Made by a program: the position numbers and the translations under genes. The notes beneath the pieces were generated by a model. The model saw nothing but the letters and a program-made list of their open reading frames with translations, made no database searches and was not told the origin of the DNA. Shown here piece after piece: positions 8,161 to 16,635 of a stretch of 64,000 bases of DNA (within the stretch, counting starts at the first letter, position 1; every line of letters begins with the position of its first letter). Source of the DNA: Heyndrickxia acidicola. Its GTDB lineage: Bacteria; Bacillota; Bacilli; Bacillales; Bacillaceae_C. The stretch is taken from the NCBI RefSeq assembly GCF_001636425.1, contig NZ_KV440953.1, positions 2,058,847-2,122,846 of the forward strand, in the 5' to 3' direction.

Positions 8161-9135
8161 TCACAGCCCATCAACGCTCGTTTGTTCAAAGTGATGGAGT
8201 AAGGCACGCACTTCATCTGTTGACTCCGTGCTCATCAATTGATTTCTTAATTCACTCGCCCCTCGAAAACCTTTTACATATATCTTAAAAAAGCGATGAA
8301 GAGCCTTGAACGGACGAAGCTCTAATTCTGAATATTTATCGTGGAGATCCAGATGCAACCTTAGGAGATCAAGTAATTCCTTACTGCTATGCTCTTTCGG
8401 CTCTTTTTCAAAGGCAAATGGATTTTTAAAAATACCACGCCCAATCATAACCCCATCAACACCATATTGATCAACGAGCTTCAAGCCAGATTGGCGGTCA
8501 AGAATATCCCCATTGATGGTCAAAAGGGTATCAGGTGCTACCTGGTCACGAAGTTTCTTAATTTCCGGGATTAGTTCCCAGTGAGCATCTACTTTGCTCA
8601 TTTCCTCTCTTGTACGCAGATGAATGGAAAGATTGACAATGTCTTGTTTCAAGATGTGTGTCAGCCAGTCCAGCCATTCGTCTACTTCCGTGTAACCAAG
8701 CCTTGTCTTAACACTTACAGGCAATCCTCCTGCTTTTGCTGCTTGTATTAATTCTGCAGCAACTTCAGGACGGCGGATAAGGCCGCTTCCCTTCCCATGC
8801 TGGGCCACATTAGGTACAGGACAGCCCATATTGATATCCAAACCCCGAAACCCAAGCTCCGCCATACCAATACTCATTTGCCGAAAGTATTCAGGCTTAT
8901 CTCCCCATATGTGGGCTACAATTGGCTGTTCATCCTCTGTAAAAGTCAAACGCCCGCGCACACTCTGCTTTCCCTCTGGGTGACAATAACTCTCACTGTT
9001 TGTAAACTCTGTAAAAAACACATCAGGCCTGCCTGCTTCACTAACCACATGGCGAAAAACAACATCCGTCACATCTTCCATTGGTGCCAGTATAAAAAAA
9101 GGTCGTGGTAAATCACGCCAAAAATTATCTTTCAT
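8161..9135 (-). CDS. tRNA-dihydrouridine synthase
   Basis: A 325-residue TIM-barrel flavoenzyme that reduces uridine to dihydrouridine in tRNA. Signatures are LAPMEDVTD at the FMN site, [23 protein letters not shown] carrying the catalytic cysteine, [13 protein letters not shown] and [13 protein letters not shown], then a C-terminal helical tRNA-binding domain. Start is uncertain: ATG 9135 (MKDNFW), or TTG 9141/9147 nearer to the GAGAGGA ribosome site. It is the additional, DusC-like type seen in many bacilli and appears to be transcribed alone. Confidence 0.9.
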   Translation of the reverse strand: MKDNFWRDLPRPFFILAPMEDVTDVVFRHVVSEAGRPDVFFTEFTNSESYCHPEGKQSVRGRLTFTEDEQPIVAHIWGDKPEYFRQMSIGMAELGFRGLDINMGCPVPNVAQHGKGSGLIRRPEVAAELIQAAKAGGLPVSVKTRLGYTEVDEWLDWLTHILKQDIVNLSIHLRTREEMSKVDAHWELIPEIKKLRDQVAPDTLLTINGDILDRQSGLKLVDQYGVDGVMIGRGIFKNPFAFEKEPKEHSSKELLDLLRLHLDLHDKYSELELRPFKALHRFFKIYVKGFRGASELRNQLMSTESTDEVRALLHHFEQTSVDGL

Positions 9136-10203
9136 ATACAAATTCAAATCCTCTCATTATGGGATACTAGGTCAAACTCTTGTCCCAAAATTAAAAAGCA
9201 TATTTGTTCCCGCTTCTTTTACACTTATAGCATGCTTGAGCACTTTTTATCAAACTACAGTAAATTTCGAAAATTTCATTTTTATTATTAAGAAATTAAA
9301 AGTGCAAAGAAAATCGAGTAAGAAAAGGCAGTTTGGGTCATAGGGTTAGGTAAGTTTTCTCCAGTTTTTCATTACTCTTCTTCACTCCCTCAGTAAAAAA
9401 AATATTTCTCACAAATGCTCACTTATTAGCAGGATTTCACCATCACAGAAAATAGTTTTCAGTGATGATTGAAGAGCAATGCTGTCAACTTTTTTAAGCC
9501 ATACGAGTTCCTTTTTCAACTGTGTTTATTTAGACAGAACAGGAAATGTAGGATAATCCTTTGCCTGTTTCTTTGTATCGATCGTTCCATTTGGCTAAAA
9601 TGTGAAGGAATATGAAACGGCTGCATCCGAATGTTTTAGTAATAAATTTCTCTTGTACTTATGTTGGGTAGATAAGGAATTTATATGCTTGGTTGACTAA
9701 CATTGTATTCACTTCAGCCCATAAGGGAATATACATTCTTGTTATATCATGATGAGGAAAGTTCTGGGTATCGCCAAACCGCCATTTCTCTCACACCTAC
9801 TCATTGGGCTATCCTCTTTACATTCCTTGAGGTGTGAGTCTTTTGTCGGGAAATGATAAAATTATAAAGGCCTGCAACCCTAAAGGATTACAGACCTTTC
9901 ATTAACTATGACTTTAACTAGGCTCAGTCAGCTATCCACCATAACCTTGGATGATACCTTATTATTCTTTAGTAACCCAACTGCACGATTCTCTGGAACA
10001 GATAGGGTCTATTAGAAAAAACTCCGAAGATTTGTAACTCGGTTCTTATCTCTTACATTGTCTAAACATTCTCTAAGCAAAATGTTAGCGATTTACCCGA
10101 ACAAATTGACACATGTCTTTTTAACCCTTCTGAACCGCTGGCACAAGAAAAAGAAATACCTATTAAAGAATCGTTTCATTTTTACTTATTAACACTCTCA
10201 AAT
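9136..10203. other. Gene-poor stretch of about 1.07 kb
   Basis: No supportable gene. A 23-codon open stretch on the minus strand ends at TAA 9532 (PNGTIDTKKQAKDYPTFPVL...) and looks like the tail of a lost gene, but I cannot name it. CTCACACCT near 9790 is mirrored by AGGTGTGAG near 9830. An AAGGCCTGCAACCC block near 9867 resembles the sequences at 27302 and 39426, so part of this gap may be scar tissue. Confidence 0.4.
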
Positions 10204-10557
10204 TTAGGCCCAGTCTGATTCTTTTGGATTTCGGCCGTATTTGTTCTCTATTGTACTATTTTGGCACCAAAATACGATTAGGATAATTCCCCCCACAAGT
10301 GGGATAAAACCAAGAAGTTGCCACCATCCGCTCTTTCCAATATCATGCAGCCTACGTGCGCCAACAGCGAGGCCAGGAATTGCAACAGCAAATGAGTAAA
10401 TTGTTGATAAGATTTTATTTAGATGAAACGCGGAATCAACAGCAGTAAGCACCAAGGTAAATATGGCATTCAATAGAAAAAACATCCAATACTCTCTCCG
10501 GCGAGCTCTTCCCTTAAAATTCACGTAATTTCTTAATACCCCCAAATACCACTTCAT
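10204..10557 (-). CDS. DUF805 family small membrane protein
   Basis: A 117-residue protein with the DUF805 pattern: YVNFKGRARRREYWMF at the N-terminus, then hydrophobic segments, the ARRLHDIGKSGWW motif near residue 68, two more membrane segments and a short polar tail. It has three to four membrane spans and no known enzymatic role. The ATG at 10557 follows AAAGGGGGAAAGTA. No operon partner is evident. Confidence 0.85.
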   Translation of the reverse strand: MKWYLGVLRNYVNFKGRARRREYWMFFLLNAIFTLVLTAVDSAFHLNKILSTIYSFAVAIPGLAVGARRLHDIGKSGWWQLLGFIPLVGGIILIVFWCQNSTIENKYGRNPKESDWA

Positions 10558-10862
10558 TACTTTCCCCCTTTAAAAGGTAAAGACAAATCCTTTTTTTGAT
10601 CACTCGTGATTTTTATATAACTGGTTTAATTACAATATTAACAGAATACTTCCTCAAAGGCTGTTTTCGCATAGATTGTTGCTTTTCGCAAAAGTGTTAA
10701 ACCCGTAATAAGTGAGGCATCGTGGCATCTTTTCGTCTTCAGTCATTTGGTTTTCAAGCCTGGATCCTTTGACACTTATACTAATATCAACAAAGTTTAC
10801 GAAAAGAGCCTTCTCAAAAAAATGGAACTACAATGGTTCATGCAACAAATGTTCATCAAATC

Positions 10863-10906
10863 AAAACAGCACCTTCCTCACATAATGGAAAGGTGCTGTT
10901 TTATTA
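10863..10906 (+). terminator. Orphan rho-independent terminator
   Basis: AACAGCACCTT (10865-10875) pairs with AAGGTGCTGTT (10890-10900), followed by TTATTATCTT. It lies inside a 110-codon open frame (10747-11079) that is therefore unlikely to be a gene. No intact plus-strand gene precedes it, so the gene it served may be lost. The rest of the 10558-11105 gap is featureless. Confidence 0.7.
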
Positions 10907-11105
10907 TCTTCGAAAATAGACCATATTTATTTAGGACACGGTTTACCTTACATTACCCAGGGCAAACAAAAAAACTTGGTATACCTTACATTACATTTCT
11001 TGCTGATATCACAGAAGGATACTACGTTACATTAAACATAAGAGATATAACACCGACTGCCCTTCCCCGAACTAAATGATGAAATAAAAAATGACTAAAA
11101 ACAAC

Positions 11106-12122
11106 TTACTTTAAGTTTTCAACTCCAGTTTCTAATATTTCCATTTGCAGCAGTGTCTGTTCGTCTGTAATGGTTTTCTCTTTACCATGTATAATGGCTT
11201 CATATAAATCATCATAGACTCTTCCATAATCACCATTTACGGATTTCACTTTTTCTTCGTGGATTGTACCTTCTTCATCGATATATGTCAGTACACCATA
11301 ATGGTTTATTGTATCTATCCCAAAATCTTTGTTATCAGGCATGTAAAATAACTTTAAATGTTCTTCCTGGCGATCTTTGGTTTCTTTCACAAAGCATCCC
11401 TTATTGCCATGAACGACGAAGCTGGGTCTTTCTTTAAGTCTAAAATAGCTGGATTTTACAGATATTTTTAACTGACCATAATATAAATCTAAATCAAAGT
11501 AATCATTCATTCTTCCTTGTCCTAATAATTGCCTTACATCATAGTGTATATGATCCGGCTTGCCAAAATAGCTGATGACCTGATCCAGTGTATGACAGCC
11601 ATGTCCATATAAAAATGACGAAACAGGATCAAAAGAATAAACAGACTCAGGTACTTCGGGACGATAATAATCATAATGCATTTCCACTTCCAGCAAGTCC
11701 CCTAGTTTCCCTTCTTCAATGACTTTTTGAACGGTTAAAAAATCACTATCAAAACGCCTGTTTTGATAGGACTGAACAATCAAGCCTTTATCTTTTGCTA
11801 ATGCAAAAATTTCTTTTGCCTGCTCTGAGGTTTCCATAAAAGGCTTTTCAACCAAACAGTTTTTATTATGTTCTAATACTAATTTTGCGTATTCATAATG
11901 ACTGTCATGTCTTGTGCAAACCACAATGAGCTGAATGTCCTGGTCATTTAATAATTCATCTAAATTAGAAGTATAATTTACTCCTGCAATCCTATCCCAA
12001 CTTTCATGCTCAGGATTTCTCTGATAAATTGTTTTTACCTTTATATTCTCTCTTTGCAGTACGAACGGCAGATGATATCTGTTAGTGCTTTTCCCATTTC
12101 CAATATAACCAATTGTAAGCAT
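11106..12122 (-). CDS. Gfo/Idh/MocA family NAD(P)-dependent oxidoreductase
   Basis: A 338-residue sugar-dehydrogenase-type protein. The N-terminal Rossmann fold begins IGYIGNGKSTNRYHLP, where the usual GxGxxG is GNGKST. The family EKP motif is in CLVEKPFMETSEQA, and the C-terminal half is the beta-sheet substrate domain (HGCHTLDQVISYFG). Members oxidise or reduce sugars or inositols. The substrate cannot be read from sequence. The ATG at 12122 follows AGGGGG by 6 bp. It is monocistronic and convergent on nothing. Confidence 0.85.
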   Translation of the reverse strand: MLTIGYIGNGKSTNRYHLPFVLQRENIKVKTIYQRNPEHESWDRIAGVNYTSNLDELLNDQDIQLIVVCTRHDSHYEYAKLVLEHNKNCLVEKPFMETSEQAKEIFALAKDKGLIVQSYQNRRFDSDFLTVQKVIEEGKLGDLLEVEMHYDYYRPEVPESVYSFDPVSSFLYGHGCHTLDQVISYFGKPDHIHYDVRQLLGQGRMNDYFDLDLYYGQLKISVKSSYFRLKERPSFVVHGNKGCFVKETKDRQEEHLKLFYMPDNKDFGIDTINHYGVLTYIDEEGTIHEEKVKSVNGDYGRVYDDLYEAIIHGKEKTITDEQTLLQMEILETGVENLK

Positions 12123-12330
12123 AGGAGCCCCCTAGAATTTATTCATATTTAATATGTACTGTTTGGGATTTCATAATTAAAATTCTTTGCTATAAGTATA
12201 AATGGTGAAACTATATTTTTCTATCATTCAACTTCGATTACCTAAGATTTGAAAAGAAATCCAATCGTTGGTCTTGATGTATCAGTAATCTAACGGGATC
12301 ATGGTAAGTTTGTTTTGTTTTGTTATATGA

Positions 12331-12378
12331 AAAGCACCTCCTGACATTGATAGGTTTATCCTATCAGGAGATGCTTTT
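12331..12378. terminator. Strong hairpin terminator between the PTS operon and the Gfo/Idh gene
   Basis: AAAGCACCTCCTGA pairs with TCAGGAGATGCTTTT, with an inner GATAGG/CCTATC stem. It lies 75 bp beyond the PTS IID stop on the minus strand. Confidence 0.8.
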
Positions 12379-12452
12379 CTATTTGTATACGTTGTTTGAA
12401 TAAGGGCTTACCCTTGATCTTCGAAAAAAACCTTAGGCAAGTGTTTTATTTA

Positions 12453-13364
12453 TTACATTAAGCCTATTAAGTGGAAGACAATACCAACCACAAACAACCC
12501 AAGAATCATAACGATTGGAGAAACCTTCTTCTTAAGCAGCCACATGCAAAGAAGTGTTATTACCAATCCAGCTAAACCAGGAATTAAGCTATCTAAGTTG
12601 TTTTGTAAAGTAGTGACTTTAAAAGGTTCTAATGAAAGACCAGAAGCTTGTTGTTCCAACGCAGTTTTTATCCCTTGCGCTCCGGAAGGTAAATGACTCC
12701 AGTCAATATAAGCACCTTTGGAAAGTTTAACTTGTGATACAACTGGCGCAAATTTTACAGATACCCAACGGTTAACTAATGAACCAAGGATGAACATACC
12801 CAGGATTGATGCGCCTTTCGTAATATCTTGAAGTAACCCGCCGGATAGGTCGTCCGTAATTTTAGAACCAGCTTTATAACCAAATTCCTGCGTATACCAC
12901 GTGAATCCCATACGAATAAGATTCCATAAAACGAAGAAAATAATCGGTCCAAGGATGTTACCGGTCAAAGCAAGAGAAGCCGCTAACGCACCAAGGATCG
13001 GTCTAACCGTGAACCAGAAAACCGGGTCCCCGATTCCTGCTAAAGGCCCCATCATCCCGACTTTTACCCCTTGAATGGCTGTGTCGTCAACCGGCGCACC
13101 ATTTGCACGTTCTTCTTCAAGCGCTAAAGTTACACCAATAACAGGTGAAGCTACATAGGGGTGAGTATTAAAGAATTCTAAGTGACGTTTTAGTGCAGCA
13201 GCACGATCTTCTTTTGTTTTATATAATTTTTTGATTGCGGGAATCATTGAAAATGCCCAACCGCCGTTTTGCAAACGTTCATAGTTCCAGGAACCTTGAA
13301 TGAAAGTTGAACGCCACCAAACAGAAATACGGTCTTTTTTTGATAATCTCACTTCATTAGCCAT
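12453..13364 (-). CDS. manZ: PTS mannose/fructose/sorbose-family IID component
   Basis: The 303-residue IID membrane subunit of a mannose-class phosphotransferase system; with IIC it forms the sugar channel. It shows WNYERLQNGGWAFSMIPAIKKLY, the GPLAGIGDPVFWFTVRPI block near residue 120 and C-terminal hydrophobic spans. The ATG at 13364 is chosen because GGAGGCGG lies 8 bp upstream; the longer reading from 13397 would overlap the IIC gene. It is the last gene of the IIAB-IIC-IID operon. Sugar specificity (mannose, glucose, fructose or sorbose) is not decided by sequence. Confidence 0.92.
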   Translation of the reverse strand: MANEVRLSKKDRISVWWRSTFIQGSWNYERLQNGGWAFSMIPAIKKLYKTKEDRAAALKRHLEFFNTHPYVASPVIGVTLALEEERANGAPVDDTAIQGVKVGMMGPLAGIGDPVFWFTVRPILGALAASLALTGNILGPIIFFVLWNLIRMGFTWYTQEFGYKAGSKITDDLSGGLLQDITKGASILGMFILGSLVNRWVSVKFAPVVSQVKLSKGAYIDWSHLPSGAQGIKTALEQQASGLSLEPFKVTTLQNNLDSLIPGLAGLVITLLCMWLLKKKVSPIVMILGLFVVGIVFHLIGLM

Positions 13365-13383
13365 TTGTATGTCCGCCTCCTTC

Positions 13384-14190
13384 TTAGTAACTATCAATAA
13401 TATCGCCTAGCGGGTCACCAGTGTTTCCATTTCCGCCATTACCTGAACCGCCTTGCTTGGTAAGTGCTAAATAGATCAGTGCAAGAGCCACTCCGATGGC
13501 ACCAAGTCCGATAAGTGTGATTTGTGAAACAGTCGCTAATACGAAACCAATCGCGAAGAATGGCCAAACTTCTTTTGTAGCCATCATGTTAATAACCATT
13601 GCATAACCAACGGCTACGACCATTCCCCCGCCAATTGCTAAACCAGCTGTCAACCAAGTTGGCATCGATTCAAGCAAGCCTCTAACTGGACCTGCACCAA
13701 TAGCTATAATTAATATAGCTGGAATGGCAATACGTAACCCCTGCAAGCAGATCGCAACGATGTGCCATAATTCAACTTTTCTGATGTTTCCTTCTTTAGC
13801 TGCAGCATCCATTAAATGTACCAATCCTGTTGCAATCGTACGGACGATGATTGTCAACAATAAACCTGCAACGGCAAGCGGAACCGCAATCGCAATTGCC
13901 GAAGCCACGCCAGCTTTACCTTGTCCACTTAAAACTAAAATAAGGGCAGATGCAATTGATGCTAACGCAGCATCCGGTGCTACGGCAGCTCCGATGTTTG
14001 CCCAGCCTAAAGCAATCAGTTGAAGGGTACCGCCTAAGATAAGACATGGTACTAAGTTTCCTGTCACTAAGCCGATTAACGTACAAGCAACGATTGGTTG
14101 GTGGAATTGGAATTCATCCAAAATTCCTTCTATACCAGCCAAAAATGCTACGATAATGACTAATATTATTTGAATCATATTCAAATCCAT
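13384..14190 (-). CDS. manY: PTS mannose/fructose/sorbose-family IIC component
   Basis: The 268-residue IIC permease. It is hydrophobic throughout with about six to eight spans and has the family stretches GTLQLIALGWANIGAAVAPD and GNLVPCLILGG. It sits between IIAB (34 bp upstream) and IID (19 bp downstream). The C-terminal tail is rich in glycine and asparagine (GGSGNGGNGNTGD), a flexible cytosolic end that is unusual among relatives I know. Confidence 0.92.
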   Translation of the reverse strand: MDLNMIQIILVIIVAFLAGIEGILDEFQFHQPIVACTLIGLVTGNLVPCLILGGTLQLIALGWANIGAAVAPDAALASIASALILVLSGQGKAGVASAIAIAVPLAVAGLLLTIIVRTIATGLVHLMDAAAKEGNIRKVELWHIVAICLQGLRIAIPAILIIAIGAGPVRGLLESMPTWLTAGLAIGGGMVVAVGYAMVINMMATKEVWPFFAIGFVLATVSQITLIGLGAIGVALALIYLALTKQGGSGNGGNGNTGDPLGDIIDSY

Positions 14191-14224
14191 TATGATTATC
14201 CTCCGTTTCCTCTGATAATTGGGG

Positions 14225-15196
14225 TTATTTTTGTTTGTTTAACTCCTCTTGAGCCTTCTTAATAATTTCGTCCATGTTCCCTTTTGAATCGTTCGGAACT
14301 TTACGTACATCGAAGTTCAAACCAGCTTTTTTTAACTTCCCGAAAGTATCAATATCATCTTGGCTAAAGGCCAGTACCTTATTCGGCTGAACTTTACCAG
14401 GTGAATGTGCCATAGAGCCAACGTTGATTGTCTTCAATGGAACGCCCCCATCAACCGCTCTAAGCGCATCTTGTGGGTTTTCAAAAAGAAGTAATGCGCG
14501 TTGGCCGCCGAAATGTTGGTCATCTTTTGCAAGTTCAATCATTTTATTGACAGGAACAACGTGTGCCTTTACACCTGGAGGAGCAGCCTGCTGGATCAAT
14601 TTCTTACGAAGTTCATCCTTAGCTACTGCATCCGATACAACGATGATACGTGTAGGCTGTGTAGACCTTGTCCAAGCAGTCGCTACTTGTCCGTGAAGTA
14701 AACGGGAGTCGATACGTGCTAACACGTATTCAAATTTACCAGGAGCTCCTGCATTTGATGGTTTAGCAGCAGCTGCAGCAGATGGTGCTGCTGGTTCTAA
14801 TTCTTCAGGTTTTACTTTAACGCCTTCTTTAGCTGTGCCCAAAATATGCGCGGCAATTTCATGTGCTGTGTTCATGGAGAAGCGCGATGCATAAGCTTCA
14901 ATCAACATTGGTAAGTTCATACCAGCAACGATTGCCCATTTGTCATTGTGTTCTTCAAGCAAGCTGTTGGCTTGGTTGAAAGGGGTTCCACCCCAAAGAT
15001 CGACTAAGAATAATACTTCGTCCTGGTTGTCGAAAGAGGCGATTGCTTCTTTCATTTTTGCCTTTACATCATCAGGTCCTTCGCTCGGCATCAAAGTAAC
15101 AGCTTTTACATTTTCTTGTTCTCCAAAGATCATTGATCCAGATTGCAAGATACCGTTGGCAAATTCACCGTGACTAGCAATGATAATTCCTACCAT
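14225..15196 (-). CDS. manX: PTS mannose-family fused IIAB component
   Basis: A 323-residue cytoplasmic fusion. IIA (residues 1-135) has its phosphorylated His in ASHGEFA. An Ala/Pro-rich linker ([18 protein letters not shown]) joins it to IIB, whose phosphohistidine is in [15 protein letters not shown]. Phosphate passes HPr to IIA to IIB to the sugar. The ATG at 15196 follows AGGAGGT by 6 bp. It is first in the operon. Its long leader carries two cre-like sites and an extended inverted repeat. No LevR/ManR-type regulator is present in the window. Confidence 0.93.
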   Translation of the reverse strand: MVGIIIASHGEFANGILQSGSMIFGEQENVKAVTLMPSEGPDDVKAKMKEAIASFDNQDEVLFLVDLWGGTPFNQANSLLEEHNDKWAIVAGMNLPMLIEAYASRFSMNTAHEIAAHILGTAKEGVKVKPEELEPAAPSAAAAAKPSNAGAPGKFEYVLARIDSRLLHGQVATAWTRSTQPTRIIVVSDAVAKDELRKKLIQQAAPPGVKAHVVPVNKMIELAKDDQHFGGQRALLLFENPQDALRAVDGGVPLKTINVGSMAHSPGKVQPNKVLAFSQDDIDTFGKLKKAGLNFDVRKVPNDSKGNMDEIIKKAQEELNKQK

Positions 15197-15239
15197 CTTT
15201 TTACCTCCTATCATTATTGTTACAGCTTTTTCGGCTCAT

Positions 15240-15253
15240 TTAAAGCGGTTACA
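15240..15253. promoter_or_regulatory. Candidate cre site (CcpA) in the PTS leader
   Basis: TTAAAGCGGTTACA matches the cre consensus TGWNANCGNTNWCA at all but one position. It lies 44 bp before the IIAB start, so CcpA binding would act as a roadblock. Confidence 0.45.
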
Positions 15254-15292
15254 GCCCTTCGAAAACAATAAAAAAGGCACAAGCAAAAAGTT

Positions 15293-15351
15293 GGTTAAAT
15301 GAAGGTATAGAAAAAAATGGGTATAGAATTCCCCTAATTCTTCATTTAATC
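15293..15351. repeat. Long inverted repeat in the PTS leader
   Basis: GGTTAAATGAAG (15293-15304) is mirrored by CTTCATTTAATC (15340-15351), 11 of 12 bases, around a 35-bp centre. It lies between the two cre-like sites. It could be a looping operator or an RNA stem in the mRNA leader. It lacks a T-run, so it is not a simple terminator. Confidence 0.5.
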
Positions 15352-15424
15352 AATACTTTTCACTCATGCCTGATCGAATCAGTAACACGTAAAAAATAAT
15401 GACAATAACTATTAAAATTTATTT

Positions 15425-15438
15425 TGAAAACGCTTTAA
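15425..15438. promoter_or_regulatory. Candidate cre site (CcpA) upstream of the PTS operon
   Basis: TGAAAACGCTTTAA matches TGWNANCGNTNWCA with one mismatch, about 230 bp before the IIAB start. Catabolite control of a PTS operon is expected in this group. Confidence 0.5.
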
Positions 15439-15800
15439 ATATAGTATCGAAAGTTTTCTGCATTTTTTAATGTTTTCTGTATCACTTTAATGAGCTTTCT
15501 TAAGAAATTATAGCACACTGATTCTCCCTCTTCAATAGGAAAGTTATTTTTTCTAGTTCCAAAGGGCCACTCTCTCAATCGTACAACAGAGATGCTGGAC
15601 AAGCCGTCTAGAGTAGAGACCAATTTAATCCTTTTTACGGTAAGATTACAGTTGGAAAAGGCCTTCATTAGGGCGAAGAATGACCATTATGTGCAAAGTT
15701 AAAAGAAATTCTTTAAATTCGTAACCGTTTACCAGTTAACCACTTCGGAATTGTCCCAACAAAAGAAGACAAGCTTCTACCTGTCTTGTATGTAAAACTA

Positions 15801-16172
15801 TTATTTTTTAAATTTACTCTTTAAACCGCGTTTGATTACTTCAAAGAAACCTAATGATTGGACCATATGATTCGGATCAACGTATTCACGAATTGCTCGC
15901 AAAACTTTTTTCTGCTCTCTAGAAGAAAATGAATATGTACCATTTTGCTTCGTTTGGATAGCATAACGCGGGATCCATTTCCCTTTGAACATGACCGAAG
16001 CGATCACGTAATCAACTTCTTCCCAAGGAATTTGAATAAACTTCCGCGCATCACGGCTATTGAAGAATTCAAATCCTTTGTCTCCAATCATGATCTTACC
16101 ATAATTAGTACTTCCTATATGTGAAGTTGCATCAATAACTAAATCGACTTTTGTATTGATTGATTGTACCAT
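15801..16172 (-). CDS. DUF956 family protein (ManO-like PTS accessory)
   Basis: A 123-residue protein matching DUF956: the N-terminal MVQSINTKVDLVIDATSH, IMIGDKGFEFFN, IQIPWEEVDYVIASV and a basic C-terminus ending in FKK. In lactic acid bacteria such proteins are encoded with mannose PTS operons (manO) and are implicated in their control. Here the gene lies upstream of manX in the same direction, about 600 bp away, instead of after manZ. The ATG at 16172 follows GGAG by 7 bp; the longer reading from 16217 has no good ribosome site. Confidence 0.8.
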   Translation of the reverse strand: MVQSINTKVDLVIDATSHIGSTNYGKIMIGDKGFEFFNSRDARKFIQIPWEEVDYVIASVMFKGKWIPRYAIQTKQNGTYSFSSREQKKVLRAIREYVDPNHMVQSLGFFEVIKRGLKSKFKK

Positions 16173-16392
16173 GTGATTTACTCCATTTCTCTCTTTAATA
16201 GTAATTATTATACGCATTTTATCACTTTAAGCAAAAAATAATTAGGATGAGTACCAGCATTATCTTCAATATTATAATAGACCAATTAATTTAAACACCC
16301 TTCAGAGAAAAAACTGACGAAATTCACACTGAGTCCAGTAGGATATTGTTTTTAAAGCTTTTATTAAACATTTTTACAAACTATTAACTGGT

Positions 16393-16584
16393 TTAGTTGA
16401 ATAACAAAAATCCGGGTATGGCAGCCGGCTCATCAGTAATGTGCCTTATAGTTTCGAAAGAAATTTGCTGTAAACTGAGTTTCCCGTCTTGTTCCAAACA
16501 TTCAGTGTGTATGTGAGACGCAGGACGGATGCCAAAGTGATTGTATTTTACAATATGAAATAATTGAGAAAGTTTGTTTCTGCC
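16393..16584 (-). other. Unrecognised coding-like fragment downstream of the S53 peptidase gene
   Basis: An open stretch of about 63 codons without a start codon, ending TAA at 16393-16395. It includes NHFGIRPASHIHTECLEQDG and FETIRHITDEPAAIPGF. Its amino acid composition looks protein-like. I do not recognise the family; it may be the end of a degraded gene. Confidence 0.3.
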
Positions 16585-16595
16585 TTATAAAGAAA

Positions 16596-16626
16596 AACGA
16601 GTGATCCCTAATGGATCACCCGTCTT
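16596..16626 (-). terminator. Terminator of the S53 peptidase gene
   Basis: ACGAGTGATCC (16597-16607) pairs with GGATCACCCGT (16613-16623), 12 bp after the peptidase stop on the minus strand. The minus-strand run TTTTTCTTT follows. Confidence 0.75.
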
Positions 16627-16635
16627 AGTTTGGGA

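Noticed and set aside
10747-11079. A 110-codon plus-strand open frame
   Set aside because: It runs straight through a strong terminator hairpin (10863-10906), has no ribosome site and no recognisable motifs.
15250-15300. A sigma-54 promoter for the PTS operon, as in levanase-type operons
   Set aside because: The GGCACAAGCAAAAA near 15276 is on the wrong strand and lacks a proper -12 element.
15435-15668. A 77-codon minus-strand open frame upstream of the PTS operon
   Set aside because: It lies next to a cre-like site, has no ribosome site and shows no recognisable domain; more likely leader or spacer.
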